From assembly GCF_030272615.1 (NCBI RefSeq), contig NW_026728925.1:186001-250000 (forward strand): a stretch of DNA of 64,000 nt. The letters run 5' to 3'. Below the pieces are notes generated by a model. It was not told where the DNA came from and did not search any database. It saw nothing but the letters and a program-made list of their open reading frames with translations. This document shows, one piece after another, positions 61,331 through 64,000 of this stretch (position 1 is its first letter; each line of letters begins with the position of its first letter). Origin of the DNA: Cryptomeria japonica. Its lineage: Eukaryota > Streptophyta > Pinopsida > Cupressales > Cupressaceae. The position numbers were made by a program, and so were the translations under genes.

Positions 61331-63165
61331 GTAGCATGTGCCAACTTCTTGTGATATGAGTGCTCCATACATACAACCAACCTCTCCTCCCCAATTGTCA
61401 ATATTCTTAGTGACAAATAGCTGAAATGTGGCATTCTCTTCAATACATCACATAGGCTCTTGAAATCTATATGTGCTAGATAATTTTAATTCACCACTTA
61501 GCAATATGTGATATGGTAATAATTATTTTCTCACAGAAAATAAACAACAATCATGTAATGAAATTTTTAACAGGTTAAACACTTCGAAAAATTAAAAATT
61601 AAACCATTAATGCAATACATTAGAACATGGGAATATGTTTGCCATTATTAGAGTGGGAAGAATAAATGGGTTGGTATAGCTCTCCATTGACTAATTTTCC
61701 TAAGGTACTGTGTCAACTTCAAAATAATGTTTGTATAGTTTTTCAATTCTATTTTATTTAGTGCAGCATTTCTAGTCTTTAAATTTGATGCAAAATGAAA
61801 GGGTTTCCATGTGCATTCAAGTATGTCCTTAACTTCTCCTTTCAATATTAAAAAAAATATATTTTATCTATTTGAGAAAATTTCTTAAGAGGAAGATAAA
61901 AAAAAAAATTGTGCTCGTTATCAAACTATGATTTTTTGTTCCTTGGGAGATAGATAAAATTTGAGTGATTTGATGAGTTCCATAGAATGATAAACAAATT
62001 TGAAAAAGATAAAATTAATGGATGGTGTCCTAGCGATTCATTTCAAGAACATTCTTGAATTTAGGAAGAATATCAAATTTCCTATATGTAGATGGTATCT
62101 ATTTGATTATTTATTTAACAAGTTTTTTGTGCCTAGCATAATGGATAATCATTATAGGTTTCACCTTGTCAATGTAGTTATCCTTAATTTATTCCTTTGT
62201 GAATATTTGTTGGGTCTCATATGTAAGAAATACTATCATAAGACCCATGAAGTTAAATATTTAAAGAGGGTAGAGTTACTTACAAATACAAATAAATTAA
62301 CAAGTTTTATTTGACCTAACTCCATGTTTCACTAAAACTAATTCCTTATGAGCTTGCCACTAAATATGGTTGAGACATAATAGTCCTAGGGTGATTTACT
62401 TTTGGAGGCATATAATCAAGTCCAATGTACAGTAAATAGTGTTGAAGACTTGCTCAAGAAATGAACTATAGCCCTTTGAAATTTACAAATTTGAGGGATA
62501 TTTCAATTCAAATTATTACATATTATGCTAGGTCCTAGAAATGTAGTGTAATTAATAAATATGCATATGTCTATGACGCTTGTTTTGAATGTTCATTTTT
62601 TTTAATGTAAATAGGCTATTTGAGTATTTGGACCATGGATCATACAGGGAATATACAAATATATTATTAATTTTAAAATCACTTACCCTCCCTATATCTC
62701 CATATGGTATATCACCCTTTTTCACACTTTCTTGGAAGCCTTCTCTAGTTAATGGACAAAGTAGGTAGGAAATTAATGGGTTCTATACTTCATCTATGTT
62801 AAAGATGTAGTGTTTGTTTGAATGAACCCTTTGTGGCTATATATACATTTCTCATCTAGAAATTGTAGAAATTTTTAGTATTTCTTTATTACCCTTATGT
62901 TGAATATATTACGATTTTTGTAGAAGAAGTCTGTCTAATTAAGTAATGAATTTACTTAGTACCCATATTTCTTCTTTTTGGGAAAAGGTTGATGATAATA
63001 TAGGATACAATATGTATCACTATTGAAGAATTGTAATCAAAATTTATGTTTCTCCTATGGTTCCTCATTACTTGTTTATTTATAACCAACTAATAGTTAT
63101 AGTAATCATATGGTACATGTATGAGGTGGATAAATTTCATTCTAAGTAGCATTAGAAAGATAGTT
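61331..63165. repeat. Old internal direct duplication, copy 2 (unit 7)
   Basis: Counterpart of 7075-8908, with the CTCACAGAAAAT variant shared with unit 6. Confidence 0.85.
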
Positions 63166-63299
63166 ACAACATTACCAATTTGAAGCTGAGAACATCACTA
63201 TATTATTAAGGGAGTCTTATGATCTTGTGGCTGGAATGGTGAAAGGTTATGGACTAAAATTGTATAAGAAAATATATTAAAATCCCAAGAATATTATTC

Positions 63300-64000
63300 A
63301 TAGAGTGTTCACTAAAATATTGGAAGGTCTTTTAATAAGAATAAATAATTTGAAGGGGATTATTTGTGAAGGAAATCCATAAAAAACTGAGAGAGATGGT
63401 AGGATGGACAATATGGATAGGATGGTAGGAGCTGAGTTGATGTGGAAGTTGAATGATTTAGGGTATAAATGATGTTTCAATGATATCAAAGACACAATGA
63501 AGATATAATAGATTCTATAACTTTTAAGGTTGGGAAACACACACATAATAAACATGTATTTTTTCCATCCCATTGACGGTAGGAAGAATGTGATAATTAG
63601 GCATAGTAGCTTATGGATATTTTTGGAGACAATTTCATGGAAGATGTAAGGAAAAAAAAATGTTTATAATTCTTCTCTAATAAATCTCTATGGTAGCTAA
63701 CTACCAATTAAAAGTGTAGAATTTTTGTGTGAAAAATGGAGATGAAACTCAAATAGCTAACTATCAATTGGCCAAAATATCTAGCTATACTATTGAGGAC
63801 CAATTTATCATAAATGAGGCACTCAAGATAGTTGTCATATTTGTAGTATGTCACTAAAAAAAATGAAAAAGTGTAGGGGACCATGACGCAAAGCTTGAAC
63901 ATATTAAATCTTGGTCCCCACAAAATGATTTGAAGCTTTAGGCAAAGCATATGGCCATGAATATTTTATAAAGGGAAAACACACCAGGGAACAATTATAG
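63300..64000. repeat. Tandem unit 8, first 701 bp only
   Basis: The window ends 701 bp into an eighth copy, so the array continues beyond it. This piece matches unit 7, including the AAGGTTGGG variant near 63529. It stops before the peptide genes and I see no gene in it. Confidence 0.96.

Larger units (their letters stand above)
54257..63299. repeat. Tandem unit 7 (9043 bp)
   Basis: Seventh and last full copy. Near 54486 it has the AAGGTTGGG of units 1-2 instead of the AAGTTTGGG of units 3-6, although the sites on both sides (GAAGGAAAT near 54327, TTTCATGG near 54595) are of the units 3-6 type. Confidence 0.97.

Noticed and set aside
1-64000. CRISPR array, rRNA tandem repeat or prophage as the explanation of the periodic structure
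   Set aside because: Period of 9 kb with no short repeat-spacer structure, no rRNA-like conserved sequence recognised, no phage genes; eukaryotic promoters and a copia LTR are present.
1-64000. Pure assembly duplication of a single locus
   Set aside because: Units differ by many scattered substitutions with block-like sharing between neighbours, which simple copying of one locus would not give; it still needs read-level proof.

Overview
The window is one tandem array. A unit of about 9.04 kb is repeated head-to-tail seven full times, plus about 700 bp of an eighth copy: 1-9042, 9043-18084, 18085-27127, 27128-36170, 36171-45213, 45214-54256, 54257-63299 and 63300-64000. The period is 9042 bp for the first two copies and 9043 bp for the next five. 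The extra base is one A in a poly-A run near unit position 7640. Copies are almost identical by eye and differ by scattered single-base changes. The phase used here simply starts each unit at window position 1; the true array ends lie outside the window.

The DNA is AT-rich. It has no operon structure, no ribosome binding sites and no long ORFs. It does have eukaryotic TATA boxes (TATAAATA) and the start of a Ty1/copia-type LTR element with the tRNA-iMet primer binding site TGGTATCAGA. Together these point to a plant nuclear genome; the species cannot be told from the sequence.

Layout of a unit (unit coordinates): 1-1320, no gene seen. 1321-2755, an imperfect inverted duplication carrying two divergent single-exon genes for small secreted peptides. 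Peptide A is on the minus strand (1554-1742, 62 aa) and peptide B on the plus strand (2269-2493, 74 aa). They share a 526-bp intergenic promoter region with a TATAAATA box facing each gene. 2996-4881, first copy of an old 1.9-kb direct duplication. 4884-5687, LTR, primer binding site and leader of a copia-like element. 5688-5865, a third promoter and start codon of the same peptide family whose coding sequence is lost after three codons. 5866-7004, no gene seen. 7005-7069, a hairpin. 7075-8908, second copy of the old direct duplication. 8909 to the unit end, no gene seen.

The only convincing genes are the 14 peptide genes (seven A, seven B). A and B are paralogues. Both have a signal peptide ending V-S-A before R-P-I-L, then V-N-T-N-A, then a helical I-D-N-L-x-E-I-V-E-M-L-A-S block, then a Cys-containing tail (four Cys in A, two in B). 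I do not recognise the family. The B protein is identical in all seven copies; A has two amino-acid differences between units 1-2 and units 3-7. The picture is a 9-kb macrosatellite-like array that multiplies a divergently transcribed pair of secreted-peptide genes.
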